A DNA stretch of 64,000 bases from JAGLQQ01 sp043806135 (GTDB taxonomy: Bacteria; Omnitrophota; Gorgyraeia; B26-G9). Position numbers and translations under genes: made by a program. Shown here piece by piece: positions 16,167 to 25,603 of this stretch (positions are counted from its first letter, which is position 1; each line of letters begins with the position of its first letter). The notes beneath the pieces were generated by a model. It saw only the letters and a program-made list of their open reading frames with translations. It searched no databases and was not told the origin of the DNA. The DNA is taken from positions 1-64,000 of the forward strand of contig JAZDHG010000034.1 of NCBI GenBank assembly GCA_043806135.1. Reading direction: 5' to 3'.

Positions 16167-17704
16167 GATTTGAATTTCAGATTAATACCGTTAAATATTT
16201 TGAAATACCAGCCCAGCAGGAAATAGACGGCTATTCCGCCGGTTATAGAGATCAAAAGGCTCAATCCAATTTTAAAAAAAGAACTGCTGAAGGAATAGGC
16301 CCAGAGGCAAAACACCCCCATGAGTGCTGAGATCAATAAAGTTTTCAGCGTATTGACAATAAGAGATATCAGGCCGAGATTGCCGATTTTTTTGCGCAGC
16401 AGAAATATCAAGATAAAGAAATTGGCTGTGGATGAAATAGATGTAGCCAGGGCCAGCCCCCCCACCTGAAGTACATGCATGAGCAAAAAGTTAAAAACAC
16501 AGTTGATAATCAGGCATAGGAAAGTTATTTTTACCGGCGTAACCGTATCCTTTAATGCAAAAAAACAGGAAGTTATCACCCTTGCACCGCTATAGGCAAA
16601 AAGCCCCACACAGTAAAACGCCATGGCAAAGGAAGTCATCTGCGTGGACAATGCATCAAATTCACCTCGTTCAAACAAGAGCCGGATTATCGGCTCAGAA
16701 AGGACAAAAAGTCCGACACTTGAAGGAATAAGTAATACCAGCAGGGAGCGCAAAGACACCTCGATCGTTTTCTTCATTGCGTTCATGTCATTGGCTATGG
16801 CCTGCTGCGATAAAGTCGGCAGGCAGGCAGTAGCCAGGGCGGTGCCGAATAAGGCCGTAGGCAGCTGGATAAGCCTGTTTGCATAATACAATGCCGCTAT
16901 AGCGCCTTCACCGACGATCTGACCTAAGCTGGCAAACATGGTGTCTATAAAAATATTAAGCTGGTATATGCTTGATCCGAGCATCCTCGGCAAAAGCAAT
17001 CTGCCTATTCTTTTGATCGCCAGATGGCGAAAGTCAAATTCAAAGCGAAACTTAAACCCCTTTTTAATCAGCACAGGGATTTGAACAATAAGCTGCAAAA
17101 CACCGCCGACAAGCACAGAGATAGAAAGTCCGATTATCGGATCCTGAAAATACTTACACAAATAAATCCCGAAAACTATCATCGTGATATTTAAAAATAC
17201 TGATGCCGCAGCAGGAGCGGCAAAATGCTTTAAGGTGTTTAGAATTCCCATTAAATACGCAGACAGGCCGACAAGGAAAATAAAGGAAAACATAATTCTG
17301 CTTAAGCGGATCGTCAAATCAAGCTTTGCCGGGTCATTCATAAATCCAAAAGCAATTATCCTTACTATAAGCGGCGACAAAAGCGTACCCAGCAAGGAAA
17401 CCGCCGCCAGGATAATCACCACCGTGCTCAGTAAAAGATTGGCAACCCGCCAGAATTCCTTATTGTCTTTGTTATCAAGATATTCACTTAAAACAGGTAT
17501 AACTGCCGCATTGGCCGCCCCTTCTCCTATTAAGTCCCTAAGGGCATTCGGGATACGAAAAGCGACAACAAAGGCCTGTGCTGCTGCGCCTGTGCCGAAC
17601 ATCCTGGCGATAACCATATCCCTCGCAAAGCCTAAAATACGGCTAAGCAGGGTAAAAAAACTGACCACACCGGCTGATTTAAATAATTTTTTATGCTCTG
17701 ACAT
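16163..17704 (-). CDS. murJ: lipid II flippase MurJ (MviN)
   Basis: A 513-residue membrane protein with about 14 hydrophobic segments. It flips lipid-linked peptidoglycan precursor across the inner membrane. The N-terminus carries the MviN signature (SFFTLLSRILGFARDMVIA, then FVVAFRIPNALRDLIGEGA). GLFVLSEPIIRLLFERGEF near the middle is also typical. It overlaps uvrC by 4 bases. The start is the ATG at 17704. The neighbours are DNA repair genes rather than cell-wall genes. Confidence 0.93.
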   Translation of the reverse strand: MSEHKKLFKSAGVVSFFTLLSRILGFARDMVIARMFGTGAAAQAFVVAFRIPNALRDLIGEGAANAAVIPVLSEYLDNKDNKEFWRVANLLLSTVVIILAAVSLLGTLLSPLIVRIIAFGFMNDPAKLDLTIRLSRIMFSFIFLVGLSAYLMGILNTLKHFAAPAAASVFLNITMIVFGIYLCKYFQDPIIGLSISVLVGGVLQLIVQIPVLIKKGFKFRFEFDFRHLAIKRIGRLLLPRMLGSSIYQLNIFIDTMFASLGQIVGEGAIAALYYANRLIQLPTALFGTALATACLPTLSQQAIANDMNAMKKTIEVSLRSLLVLLIPSSVGLFVLSEPIIRLLFERGEFDALSTQMTSFAMAFYCVGLFAYSGARVITSCFFALKDTVTPVKITFLCLIINCVFNFLLMHVLQVGGLALATSISSTANFFILIFLLRKKIGNLGLISLIVNTLKTLLISALMGVFCLWAYSFSSSFFKIGLSLLISITGGIAVYFLLGWYFKIFNGINLKFKS

Positions 17705-17869
17705 CTTTCCTCTCTACTGTCTTGTTCTGGAATAGTTGACACTTTTAAACACAGATAATTTAATTAACCGCCCGCTTCGCTTGATAAACGCTGATTAACA
17801 CCGATCGTTATGCTATTTCCGGATAGCACAACCAATACGCAATACTCGATACAGGTTTTTCAAAATCTC

Positions 17870-17898
17870 TTGACATCCTCTGTGAGGTGTGTTATATT
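17870..17898 (+). promoter_or_regulatory. strong sigma70 promoter for rpsT
   Basis: TTGACA (17870-17875), a 17-base spacer and TATATT (17893-17898). It predicts a start near 17905 and a leader of about 26 bases with AAAGGAG before the rpsT ATG. Confidence 0.75.
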
Positions 17899-17930
17899 TT
17901 TACGAAATTCTTATGAAAGGAGAAATTTTT

Positions 17931-18209
17931 ATGCCATCAAAGAAATCGGCTATTAAAGCCTTAAAACAATCTAAACAGAAACAAGAACACAACACATCAT
18001 TGAGAAAAGCATTCAAAATTGAACAGAAGAAAATTATTGCTTTATTAGAATCCAAAGACACCAGCAAGCTTAAAGCAGAGCTCAGCGGTTTTGTTTCTAA
18101 GATCGATAAAGCTGTTACTCAGAAATTAATGCATAAGAACAAAGCAGCCAGGAAAAAAGCACAATTATTAAAGAAAATTCATCAGCTTAGTTCCGCAACG
18201 TCTTCCTGA
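17931..18209 (+). CDS. rpsT: 30S ribosomal protein S20
   Basis: A 92-residue, lysine-rich protein that binds 16S rRNA in the small subunit. The start ATG at 17931 is fixed by AAAGGAG 7 bases upstream and by the family N-terminus MPSKKSAIKALKQ. SFVSKIDKAVTQKLMHKNKA-type helices follow (the LHKNKAARKKAQL block is the S20 hallmark). It stands alone, convergent with holA, under its own promoter. No autoregulatory leader is obvious. Confidence 0.95.
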   Translation: MPSKKSAIKALKQSKQKQEHNTSLRKAFKIEQKKIIALLESKDTSKLKAELSGFVSKIDKAVTQKLMHKNKAARKKAQLLKKIHQLSSATSS

Positions 18210-18230
18210 TCATTGCGTTTCAAAAATCAA

Positions 18231-19232
18231 TCATTTATTAGTGCACAGCTGCACAATAAGTGTTTCTAAGGTTAAACCGGGGCTTTTCAGCCCCTGTTTT
18301 ATTGCCACATCAGAAGACAATAACAGTTCAAAACCCCGTTTGATCTCCTCTAGGCTAAAAAAGGCTGCCTGTTTATGGATAATATTAAAAACATATGGCG
18401 TCATGTTAAGTGCTTTGGCCATTGCGTCTTTACTATATCCGCTCTCTGCCAGCTCCTTGACGCTCTCTAAGCGCTTCATCTGCCAGTTGATCAGCCCGAT
18501 AAGGTCTGTTGCATGCTTTCCGTTTCTTGAGAGTTCACTTGCCATTTCAAGTGCAATACCGGTCTGTTTGGTCATCAGGGCATTTAAAAAAGTAAAACGC
18601 GTATCCTGTCTGGTCTTTTTGATCAAAGACTCTATATCCATCTCGGAAATCATTAAACTATCCCCGGCATAAAGAAAAAGCTTATTAAGAGCATTAACGA
18701 TTACATCAAGCTCATTTCCTACTTTTTCAACCAGCAGAGCAATACCCTCATGCGAGATTTTTTTACCCTTGGTTTTGGCATATTCGCTTATCCATTTATT
18801 AAGCGCAGGGCCGTTTAACTGCGAGAAAACTACTTCCGTGGCATACGGAACGATTTTTTTAATGAACTTATCGCTTGATTTTTTGGCTGTTTCCATGATA
18901 AAAACCGTTTTCAATGCCGGTTTTTTCAAAAATGCAGTAAGTTTTTTTTCATAGCCGGAATATTTTTCAACATCTTTTAAAATTACAAGCCGCCTTTCCC
19001 CCAGGAATGGATTGGTTCTTATGGTATCAAGCACCTCATCTATGGGAACATCTTCCGCGTAAAATACATTACAGTTAAAATCTGCCGATCCTTCGCCGAC
19101 AACTGCATCCTTCATCAGCTCCTCCACCTGCCTTTTTAGAAACAGCTCCTCCTGGCTGAACAGATAAAGAACATCGATTTTTTTGGCTTGAATATTCTTG
19201 AGGATATCCCAGTATGTTAAGGACTTTACCAT
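18231..19232 (-). CDS. holA: DNA polymerase III delta subunit
   Basis: A 333-residue clamp-loader subunit that opens the sliding clamp. The N-terminal AAA-like fold starts with VLYLFSQEELFLKRQVEEL, and RTNPFLGERRLVILKDVEKY follows near 90-110. The C-terminal helical collar contains QDTRFTFLNALMTKQTGIAL and LIGLINWQMKRLESV. Length is normal for the family. It begins 7 bases inside the end of lptE. The order lptE-holA is common in Gram-negative genomes, where leuS often precedes them; leuS is not here. Confidence 0.9.
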   Translation of the reverse strand: MVKSLTYWDILKNIQAKKIDVLYLFSQEELFLKRQVEELMKDAVVGEGSADFNCNVFYAEDVPIDEVLDTIRTNPFLGERRLVILKDVEKYSGYEKKLTAFLKKPALKTVFIMETAKKSSDKFIKKIVPYATEVVFSQLNGPALNKWISEYAKTKGKKISHEGIALLVEKVGNELDVIVNALNKLFLYAGDSLMISEMDIESLIKKTRQDTRFTFLNALMTKQTGIALEMASELSRNGKHATDLIGLINWQMKRLESVKELAESGYSKDAMAKALNMTPYVFNIIHKQAAFFSLEEIKRGFELLLSSDVAIKQGLKSPGLTLETLIVQLCTNK

Positions 19233-19729
19233 AATGTGATGATTTTGTTTAGCATTAGACGAGAAAGATTATCAAGTGCCTCAGCGCGGGCATTTGATTC
19301 GGACTTGGCATTAGCCCCGCTTAAATAATAAGAAGCATTACCTGAAAAATTATCTGCTTTGACGATCGGTTTTCCTGAAGACAGATCAATAAACTCAAAA
19401 TTAACCGTTATGTTCAGCCTGTATTCCTGCACAGACGCATCAGAGGCATAACGCATTGCCTGACGGGTATAAGCAACGATCTGACCTTTAATCTGAGCAT
19501 CTGCCTGATCATTGGAAGCGATTGTCAGATTGCCGTCATTCTGAAAAACTGCTACAAGTTTTGTCTTTAATTCATTCTCCAGGTTCGGCTCTTCAGTATT
19601 ATTTTTAAGTGTTTGGATATAAACGCTTTTGATAGAGCTGGGTAGATTATACGCTTTTGCCGTATAGCCGCAGCCGCTTAAAAAGAGGAATAAACATATA
19701 AGGATATTAAATGCGTTATTTTTTTTCAC
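19226..19729 (-). CDS. lptE: LptE-like LPS-assembly lipoprotein
   Basis: A lipoprotein of about 167 residues that would plug the LptD barrel and help place LPS in the outer membrane. The lipobox is LFLSGCGYT. The DUF/LptE pattern follows: LPSSIKSVYIQTLKNNTEEP, LENELKTKLVAVFQND, then VNFEFIDLSSGKPI. The start chosen is GTG 19729, which gives a compact KKNN signal peptide with GGCGGAAA upstream; an in-frame TTG at 19744 would add five residues. It overlaps holA by 7 bases. It implies an LPS-bearing outer membrane. Sequence identity to E. coli LptE is clearly low, so the call rests on pattern plus context. Confidence 0.8.
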   Translation of the reverse strand: MKKNNAFNILICLFLFLSGCGYTAKAYNLPSSIKSVYIQTLKNNTEEPNLENELKTKLVAVFQNDGNLTIASNDQADAQIKGQIVAYTRQAMRYASDASVQEYRLNITVNFEFIDLSSGKPIVKADNFSGNASYYLSGANAKSESNARAEALDNLSRLMLNKIITLW

Positions 19730-19791
19730 TAAGATTTCCGCCAAATATTCAATCCACCCCTAATCCGGGCAGGATTTAAGGATCAAGAGTT

Positions 19792-20703
19792 TTAGATAGA
19801 CCTTAAACGCTTAAGTCTGGGGTTAACCTTTTTCGCCCAGGAAGTTTTGTCAAAGCTGTAAACTATTTGCTCGTAATACTTGACCGCCGCTACATTTTTC
19901 TTCTGCTTTTCATAAAAATAAGCAATATTGAACATTCTTTCTGCCTTTTTATTATTCAATTTATTAAGCAGACTCTCTGCCTGAGCAGCATAAATGCTTG
20001 TTTTAAACCTCCGCAAGAAATATTCCAGATCCTCTATGGCCTTATCAATCAGAGAAACATCATAATCCTTGACTGCCGAAGACATCTTATAAGAACAGAA
20101 CCCGACTTGATAAGTAGCATCATCAACATAAGGACTGAAGGAATAATTCTCGATCAGATACTCAAATTCATCACTGGCTTCCTTATACTTGCCCATTCTC
20201 AGTTCACACAAACCGCCGTTATACTGCACCACATCTGAAACCTTGGTGTAAGGAGCGTTGGTAAGCACCTGGTCATATATTTTCTTTGCCAGATTGTAGT
20301 TTTTTCTGTTAAAGAACCTCTCCCCTATCAGGTACTGTTTTTCGACAATTTCCTCCAAACGTTCGTTTAATGGGTAGTTATCGATTACTTTTTGGTATGT
20401 TGTAAAAGCCTTATACGGATTTTTGCGTTTTTCATAGCATAGCGCAACATGAAACTCTGCTTCAGCCGCATAGCTTGACTTAGGAAATTTTTTCAAAAGC
20501 CTGCGCATTTGGTAAATTGTATTGCGGTAATCTTCATTCTGAAAAAACACCATAGCCCAATCAAACTGCTCTTTAGGGCTATTAATGATCCTGTAATTAG
20601 GATTAAGCCATTTACCGGTTTTTGGGGACCAGGTCCAGAATGCATAGCAATGAACGGGCAGCAGGATCAAAATAGCAACAATAAAACTGGTTATCTTCTT
20701 CAT
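19792..20703 (-). CDS. secreted BamD-like TPR protein
   Basis: About 303 residues from the ATG at 20703, chosen because it opens a clear signal peptide (MKKITSFIVAILILLPVHCYA). Upstream in-frame ATGs at 20724 and 20811 lack a good site. The mature part is a row of YfiO/BamD-like TPR units (FKQ-type: SPKEQFDWAMVFFQNEDYRN, KSSYAAEAEFHVALCYEKRK, YTKVSDVVQYNGGLCELRMG). There is no proper lipobox, so it is probably a soluble periplasmic protein rather than true lipidated BamD. It lies 48 bases upstream of lptE. A role in outer-membrane assembly is plausible from context. Confidence 0.7.
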   Translation of the reverse strand: MKKITSFIVAILILLPVHCYAFWTWSPKTGKWLNPNYRIINSPKEQFDWAMVFFQNEDYRNTIYQMRRLLKKFPKSSYAAEAEFHVALCYEKRKNPYKAFTTYQKVIDNYPLNERLEEIVEKQYLIGERFFNRKNYNLAKKIYDQVLTNAPYTKVSDVVQYNGGLCELRMGKYKEASDEFEYLIENYSFSPYVDDATYQVGFCSYKMSSAVKDYDVSLIDKAIEDLEYFLRRFKTSIYAAQAESLLNKLNNKKAERMFNIAYFYEKQKKNVAAVKYYEQIVYSFDKTSWAKKVNPRLKRLRSI

Positions 20704-20853
20704 TTTATTCAGTCTACCTTTCATTTTTGTGGATATAACTATAACATATGAAAATATTAATGTCAATTCTCCTGATTCTATTGGGGAATTAGCCAAAAAG
20801 AGGAAAAACATTACTTATTCAACTGCTATGAAACACAGATTTCATAAGCAAGT

Positions 20854-21213
20854 TTAAGCGTTGCTGCAGGTTATTATTTCCTTCAAATGCACACGGCTTT
20901 CAATATTCATCTCAGAAAACTCAATGCCGATCTTATACTTCTCCTGGTACGGAACCTGCTCTACCCATACTACCCTGCCTAGAGTAATTATCGGCTCTGT
21001 ATCATTAGAGGGAAAGATCTCAAGAATCATTTTAGAATTCACGGGGTAAAAATAAAACGACGAAAGCTGTATACCGCTTTCGCTGCAATCATGGGTCATT
21101 GAATTGTGAATTATCCCCGCGTGTTCTTGAAGCATTTGTCTAAGCTGTACAGGAAAGTCCGCGTTTTTCCTAAAAAATTCTCTGCGTTCTTTAACTGCTC
21201 CTTGGACAGTCAT
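20854..21213 (-). CDS. single-domain PilZ protein
   Basis: About 119 residues from ATG 21213, with AAGGAG 8 bases upstream; a GTG at 21222 is also open. Both PilZ signatures are intact: REFFR near the N-terminus and DCSESG about 35 residues later. It should therefore bind c-di-GMP and pass the signal to a partner. The tail ends with a helix (SEMNIESRVHLKEIITC). It stands alone between the BamD-like gene and the divergent AsmA gene. It is one of three PilZ proteins in the window, and the target is unknown. Confidence 0.85.
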   Translation of the reverse strand: MTVQGAVKERREFFRKNADFPVQLRQMLQEHAGIIHNSMTHDCSESGIQLSSFYFYPVNSKMILEIFPSNDTEPIITLGRVVWVEQVPYQEKYKIGIEFSEMNIESRVHLKEIITCSNA

Positions 21214-21350
21214 AACTATCACTCCTTATCCTTAAAAAGTAATTATATTTACTGTCTCTTGTGTATTATTTTATGCCTCTTAATAAATTGTGTCAAGGGA
21301 TAAAATTATTCTAAATCCCGCAAGGCTGACCGTCTAAATGCTTTTATTGT

Positions 21351-21378
21351 TTGAAAAATTTCTCCTTTAATATATAAT
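21351..21378 (+). promoter_or_regulatory. promoter for the AsmA gene, start almost at the ATG
   Basis: TTGAAA (21351-21356), a 16-base spacer and TATAAT (21373-21378). The ATG is at 21388, only 9 bases after the -10 box, and no ribosome binding site is present. The transcript would be leaderless or nearly so. Confidence 0.55.
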
Positions 21379-21387
21379 AGCCAGTAT

Positions 21388-24300
21388 ATGAAAAAATCAG
21401 CGGCCTTTTTTTTTCTGTCTACGTTCTTCCTCATCATCGGCATAGTGCTTGCCGGAGGGTATTTTCTTTTTGAACTTGTGCTCATGCCAAAATTTATAAT
21501 CCCAACGATCTGCCGCGAAGCTGAAGTCCGGCTTGGACAAAAGCTTACCATTGCAAATATAGACATCAACCGCAAAGGCACAGTCCTCATAGATAAACCT
21601 GTGCTTTATGCCCGGAATTCTAAGGAAATTATGCTTGAATGCACTCAGATCAAAATAGTCCCCGGATACAAAAGAATTTTTGATTCCTGGAAGATTAACG
21701 GCAATAATCCGAAAATCCCCATGAATATATACTTAAAAGAAATAAAACTAAGCCAGGCTCCGCTTATAGTTTCAGGTGATATTGTTTCTGATTTTACTCT
21801 CACGCTGGACTTCAAAGATCAAAATAATATTGACTGGGGCGGCAATATAACACTTAAAGCAATTAAAATTAGTGGGGTGCCGGCTGTAGGCGACATTACT
21901 AATATAAACGGAAACATCGTGCTTTCCAAAAACTCTTTAGTAAGCCATGACATTCAGGGCAAAGTTAACAATGAGACGGCAAAACTGGAGGTTTTAATCA
22001 ATGATTTTAAAAATCCGGAGCTTCTCCTGCAAGGTGAGCTCTCCCCTCTTAAATTCAATCTGGATTGTGTGCTGTCCGGAGAAGATTTAAACATCAATGA
22101 AATAAAAGCCAGTTATAATCAGCTTCAGCTGCGCGTCTCAGGCCAGATCATGGATCTCAAAAATAAGGCCGATGCCCGCATCACAGCTGACCTCAGCCTG
22201 GAACTGGAGGAGCTTAAGAATTTACCGCTGGACATAAAAGATATTTTAAATAGCACAAACCCCCGCGGGTTAATCCAAGCCAACATAACCGTTAACGGTC
22301 CGCTGAAGGACATCTCGCTGCTTGAAGGAAGTGTTGCTATTGCCTGCCCAAAGATTTTCGTGCTGAATTATGAAGTTGATAGCATTAAAATAGCCGCGCA
22401 ATTGCAAAACGGCAAAGCAACCATAAACACCCTGGAAGCCATGTTTTTAGGAAGCACTATCTCTGCTGAAGCAGACATGAATATAATGCCCGGCAACCTG
22501 CCTTATAATGCAAGCGTGAAGATCCTGGACGCAAAAACAGCACTAATTCAAGAGAATTTCATGCCTGATCTAAAACAAGCGATCAGCGGCACCCTTAGCG
22601 CCAATATTCACGCTCAAGGAAATGTTTTGGATTTAAACAGGATTAATGTACAGGCAGATGCCCTTCTAAGCGATCTGATATTTGACAAATTTGCGTTTAC
22701 AGAGCCTATCGAAGCAAATATTGATCTTATTTTAAAGAACCGAAAAGATATTATAGTCAAAAAACTCACACTTAGTGACAGCATTATATCCCTTATTGTT
22801 GACGGTAGCATTACGGATATTAATCATCCTAAGGGAAACCTTGCCGGTAATCTATCTGCTGATATTAATAAACTCAATTCTTATGGATTCCTCAATTTAC
22901 CCGGAACTCTCACATTAAGCGGAAAACCCAGTCTTGACATTAAAGTCTCTGGTGATCTGCTGAAATTTCAGGACCTGAATCTGCCATTTAAACTGCACTC
23001 CCCAACACTCGGAATAAACCAGTTCAATCTGGATGAACTTGACATCGAGGGGCAATTCAAACAGATGAAATTAGACGTTTCAACTCTCACCATGAAACTT
23101 TATGAGGGACAATTATCGGCAAAGGCTAAACTTGACCTGGCTGATATGCAAAAACCGGTTTTTAATTTCAATGCTAATTTAAGCAATGTTGATCTGGGGG
23201 CAGTTGCCAAAGGCACAAAACTCATTCCTGAAGGGTTTCAGGGAAGATTTTCGACAGAAATGCTCGTAAGCGGCAGCGGAATGGATCCCGAGGGATTAAA
23301 TGCTGTTATCAAAGGCAGCATAAATCTCGAAAATGCAAAGATGAACGATATTGCACTTGAAAAAGTACAGGCTAACCTGGATGTGCAATATGCAAATACT
23401 GATATTGAACTCAAAGAACTGAACATACTCTATAAAAATATCGAAGCAGCGGCTCATGGAAAGATCGAATCAGTATTGAAAAACCCCAAAATTAATGTCA
23501 GTGCAAGATCAAACATTGACCTTGAAGATTTAAACAAACTTCCCTTTGATTTCAAAAAAACTCTTGATGAGTTGGACCTGAAGGGCATTGTAGATGCTAA
23601 GCTGCAGGCATCCGGCCCACTCGCTCAATGGCAGCAGATGGATATTAACGCTAATATCAAATCTAAGGAGATGTCGGTAAAAAAAATAAAACTGCGCGAT
23701 GCGGATATCTCCGGTAATCTAAGCAGCAGAATTTTAAACTTGAGCGCATATTCACTCAGCTATGACGGAACTCTGGAATTAAAAGCAGTTGCTGAGTTTT
23801 TGAGCGATAATTTTAAATACAAAGGTACTGCCAAAATTGACAAAGTAAACATAGGCAGCCTTATTGAAGAATCAAAAATTATTGCGCAGCCCCACAAAGG
23901 TATTTTTTCACTGGGAGCAGACTTCAGCGGTCTGGGTACAGATTTAAATACAATTGAGTCCAGTGTCAATGTCCAGCTTGAACAGGCACAGATAACCGGA
24001 CTAGAATTAATGCACACGATAGGACAGCTGCTCAACCTTAGCTTTTTAAGCAGCTTTGAAGTGACCGAAGCAAAAGGAACATTTGGCGTGAAAAACAGTA
24101 ATATCCATACAGAAGATACCACCCTTATCGGGCCTGAAGCCAGCATCATGGCCAAAGGTGATATTAATTTTAATCAAAGTATTAATCTTGCAGTAAAACT
24201 ACTCCTAACTCCGGAATCTGCTCAGCAGACCAGTTCTCAAGTACTTGATAAATTCTTTACTTTAGAAAACGAGCAGTATTTTACCGAGCTTGATGTAAAA

Positions 24301-24420
24301 GGGACACTAACAGTTCCAAAGCCAGACCTAAGTAAGTTTATGAGGGAAAGGATCGGCTCTCAGGTAAAAAATGAGATCAATAAGCAGATATTCAAAGCCT
24401 TGGACGGATTATTAAGGTAA
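21388..24420 (+). CDS. AsmA-family inner-membrane/periplasmic protein
   Basis: A 1010-residue protein. One N-terminal membrane segment (about 7-32) anchors a long repetitive beta-rich periplasmic part, as in AsmA, YhdP and TamB-like proteins. These form hydrophobic grooves thought to carry lipids to the outer membrane. Repeated blocks such as LNINEIKASYNQLQLRVSGQ and LKELNILYKNIEAAAHGKIE show the family pattern. The C-terminal AsmA_2-like part (MHTIGQLLNLSFLSSFEVTE, then GDINFNQSINLAVKLLL) is clear. The ATG at 21388 keeps the membrane segment complete, although no ribosome binding site is seen. It is divergent from the PilZ gene. Confidence 0.88.
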   Translation: MKKSAAFFFLSTFFLIIGIVLAGGYFLFELVLMPKFIIPTICREAEVRLGQKLTIANIDINRKGTVLIDKPVLYARNSKEIMLECTQIKIVPGYKRIFDSWKINGNNPKIPMNIYLKEIKLSQAPLIVSGDIVSDFTLTLDFKDQNNIDWGGNITLKAIKISGVPAVGDITNINGNIVLSKNSLVSHDIQGKVNNETAKLEVLINDFKNPELLLQGELSPLKFNLDCVLSGEDLNINEIKASYNQLQLRVSGQIMDLKNKADARITADLSLELEELKNLPLDIKDILNSTNPRGLIQANITVNGPLKDISLLEGSVAIACPKIFVLNYEVDSIKIAAQLQNGKATINTLEAMFLGSTISAEADMNIMPGNLPYNASVKILDAKTALIQENFMPDLKQAISGTLSANIHAQGNVLDLNRINVQADALLSDLIFDKFAFTEPIEANIDLILKNRKDIIVKKLTLSDSIISLIVDGSITDINHPKGNLAGNLSADINKLNSYGFLNLPGTLTLSGKPSLDIKVSGDLLKFQDLNLPFKLHSPTLGINQFNLDELDIEGQFKQMKLDVSTLTMKLYEGQLSAKAKLDLADMQKPVFNFNANLSNVDLGAVAKGTKLIPEGFQGRFSTEMLVSGSGMDPEGLNAVIKGSINLENAKMNDIALEKVQANLDVQYANTDIELKELNILYKNIEAAAHGKIESVLKNPKINVSARSNIDLEDLNKLPFDFKKTLDELDLKGIVDAKLQASGPLAQWQQMDINANIKSKEMSVKKIKLRDADISGNLSSRILNLSAYSLSYDGTLELKAVAEFLSDNFKYKGTAKIDKVNIGSLIEESKIIAQPHKGIFSLGADFSGLGTDLNTIESSVNVQLEQAQITGLELMHTIGQLLNLSFLSSFEVTEAKGTFGVKNSNIHTEDTTLIGPEASIMAKGDINFNQSINLAVKLLLTPESAQQTSSQVLDKFFTLENEQYFTELDVKGTLTVPKPDLSKFMRERIGSQVKNEINKQIFKALDGLLR

Positions 24421-24443
24421 AATATCTCGATAAGAAAAGCCTG

Positions 24444-24773
24444 TTATATCACCGATTCATAAGAGGCACTTTGGACTTTCTCACCTTGGAAAGAAATTAT
24501 AATCGCTACAAAGTTATTGGAAAAGTCCGGATAGTAGATCCACGTTTCTTTAGTAACGCCTTCAGCAGTTTTATCAAAAACCTGCGCAGGCATACCCATC
24601 ATCTCAATTATTTCCTGGCGGGTCTTGCCAATATAATCCTTATCGTCCAACTCAAACTTCATGCTTACATAGGATTTTTGCTTTTCCGTGGAAGCGTAGC
24701 GGCTAACAAATTTAGGGCTACAACCACTTGCAAAAACCATCAAACATAAGGCGAAAAGACCATATCTCTTCAT
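24444..24773 (-). CDS. SmpA/OmlA (BamE)-like lipoprotein
   Basis: About 109 residues from the ATG at 24773, which gives a lipoprotein signal peptide (MKRYGLFALCLMVFASGCSP). The mature part has the SmpA/OmlA pattern: IGKTRQEIIEMMGMPAQVF, then TWIYYPDFSNN and VISFQGEKVQS-like strands. BamE helps the Bam complex place outer-membrane proteins. An in-frame start at 24842 would reach into the REP palindrome and is rejected. It stands alone, convergent with the AsmA gene. Other small lipoproteins share this fold, so the Bam role is probable, not certain. Confidence 0.75.
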   Translation of the reverse strand: MKRYGLFALCLMVFASGCSPKFVSRYASTEKQKSYVSMKFELDDKDYIGKTRQEIIEMMGMPAQVFDKTAEGVTKETWIYYPDFSNNFVAIIISFQGEKVQSASYESVI

Positions 24774-24829
24774 CAGCTCTAAATTACCACAACCCTCCCC
24801 ACTTGTCAATAAATACTCACCCATACTCA

Positions 24830-24862
24830 CCCTTACTCCCACCCCGGGGGTGGGAGTAAGGG
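24830..24862. repeat. REP palindrome beside the RAYT gene, copy 1
   Basis: Left arm 24830-24845 pairs perfectly with 24847-24862 around one G; the centre is ACCCCGGGGGT. An outer imperfect layer (24817-24832 with about 24868-24885) extends the hairpin. It lies 40 bases after the RAYT stop. The 20-mer CTCCCACCCCGGGGGTGGGA occurs in the opposite orientation at copy 2. Confidence 0.8.
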
Positions 24863-24902
24863 TCCAGGGGTGAGAGTAAGGGTGAAAATCAATGGCTTTT
24901 CC

Positions 24903-25559
24903 TTAATCTAAAAAGAGGCTTTTTATCTTGCCCAATTCTCTCTGGTAATTTTTTTGAGAATCAATAAAAGACTTGTAATTAAGCTTCTCTAATTCTATGC
25001 TGCTGTCAAAGTCACAAATTCCTTCTAAATCTTTCCGCTTGCTAAGATATTCTTTGATAGATGAATACCGCCACTCTTCTGCACTTTCCACTAATCCAGC
25101 TGTTACTGGATTCAAGTGAACATAACGGGTCAAATGCAGCAATTGCTCATCTGTTTCAACTAAAACATTTTTAAACCGGCTTTCCCATAGCGGTCCTTTC
25201 CTAGATGTTCTAATATTAAAAAATCTCGAATAGCTATTTAAGATATTTCCCATAAAAATAACAATACCTTCCTCTTGAAGCTGCTTTAGCACGAGATGAA
25301 TATGTGTAGGCATAATGCAATATGCTATTATTTCCACTAAAAAATCCTTGCTGCTCCAATGCTTTTCAATGAAAATAGTCATATTTCTAATTTCTAAAAA
25401 TTTAGAAAATTTTACACCTGTGTTTTTTATGCGATAATACTTAAATAAATCTATAATTCTATTATAATCATTCTTTGTGTGAAATATTTTATACCCTGCA
25501 ATGCTTTTTGAATAAACATGGTAAATACCGCCGCTACTTAAAATGTTTTTCCTTCTCAT
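24903..25559 (-). CDS. REP-associated tyrosine transposase (RAYT, Y1 HUH type)
   Basis: About 218 residues from ATG 25559, which has AGGAGAA 6 bases upstream. It belongs to the IS200/IS605-related single-strand transposases that handle REP palindromes. The start RRKNILSSGGIYHVYSKS is typical. The HUH motif reads MPTHIHLVL (H-x-H). The catalytic tyrosine lies in SYSRFFN. GPLWESRFKNVLVETDEQLL and YVHLNPVTAGLV are family hallmarks. All key residues are present, so it may be active. It is flanked by two REP palindromes in opposite orientation (24830-24862 and 25604-25624), which together form an autonomous REPtron-like unit. Confidence 0.9.
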   Translation of the reverse strand: MRRKNILSSGGIYHVYSKSIAGYKIFHTKNDYNRIIDLFKYYRIKNTGVKFSKFLEIRNMTIFIEKHWSSKDFLVEIIAYCIMPTHIHLVLKQLQEEGIVIFMGNILNSYSRFFNIRTSRKGPLWESRFKNVLVETDEQLLHLTRYVHLNPVTAGLVESAEEWRYSSIKEYLSKRKDLEGICDFDSSIELEKLNYKSFIDSQKNYQRELGKIKSLFLD

Positions 25560-25603
25560 TGATCTTCTCCTATTATCTAAATTTGCCCACACAATACATT
25601 ATA

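Noticed and set aside
17184..17735. 183-codon + strand frame opposite murJ
   Set aside because: It is antisense to a strongly conserved membrane protein and shows the low-complexity pattern of such shadows.
17753..17830. GxxExxY-flank-like tract before rpsT (TGATAAACGCTGATTAACAC type) and a 6-base hairpin
   Set aside because: Such tracts often accompany GxxExxY genes, but no gene remnant or unit ends can be recognised here.
24774..24842. longer start of the SmpA-like lipoprotein at 24842
   Set aside because: The added residues would come from the REP palindrome and destroy the signal peptide that starts at 24773.
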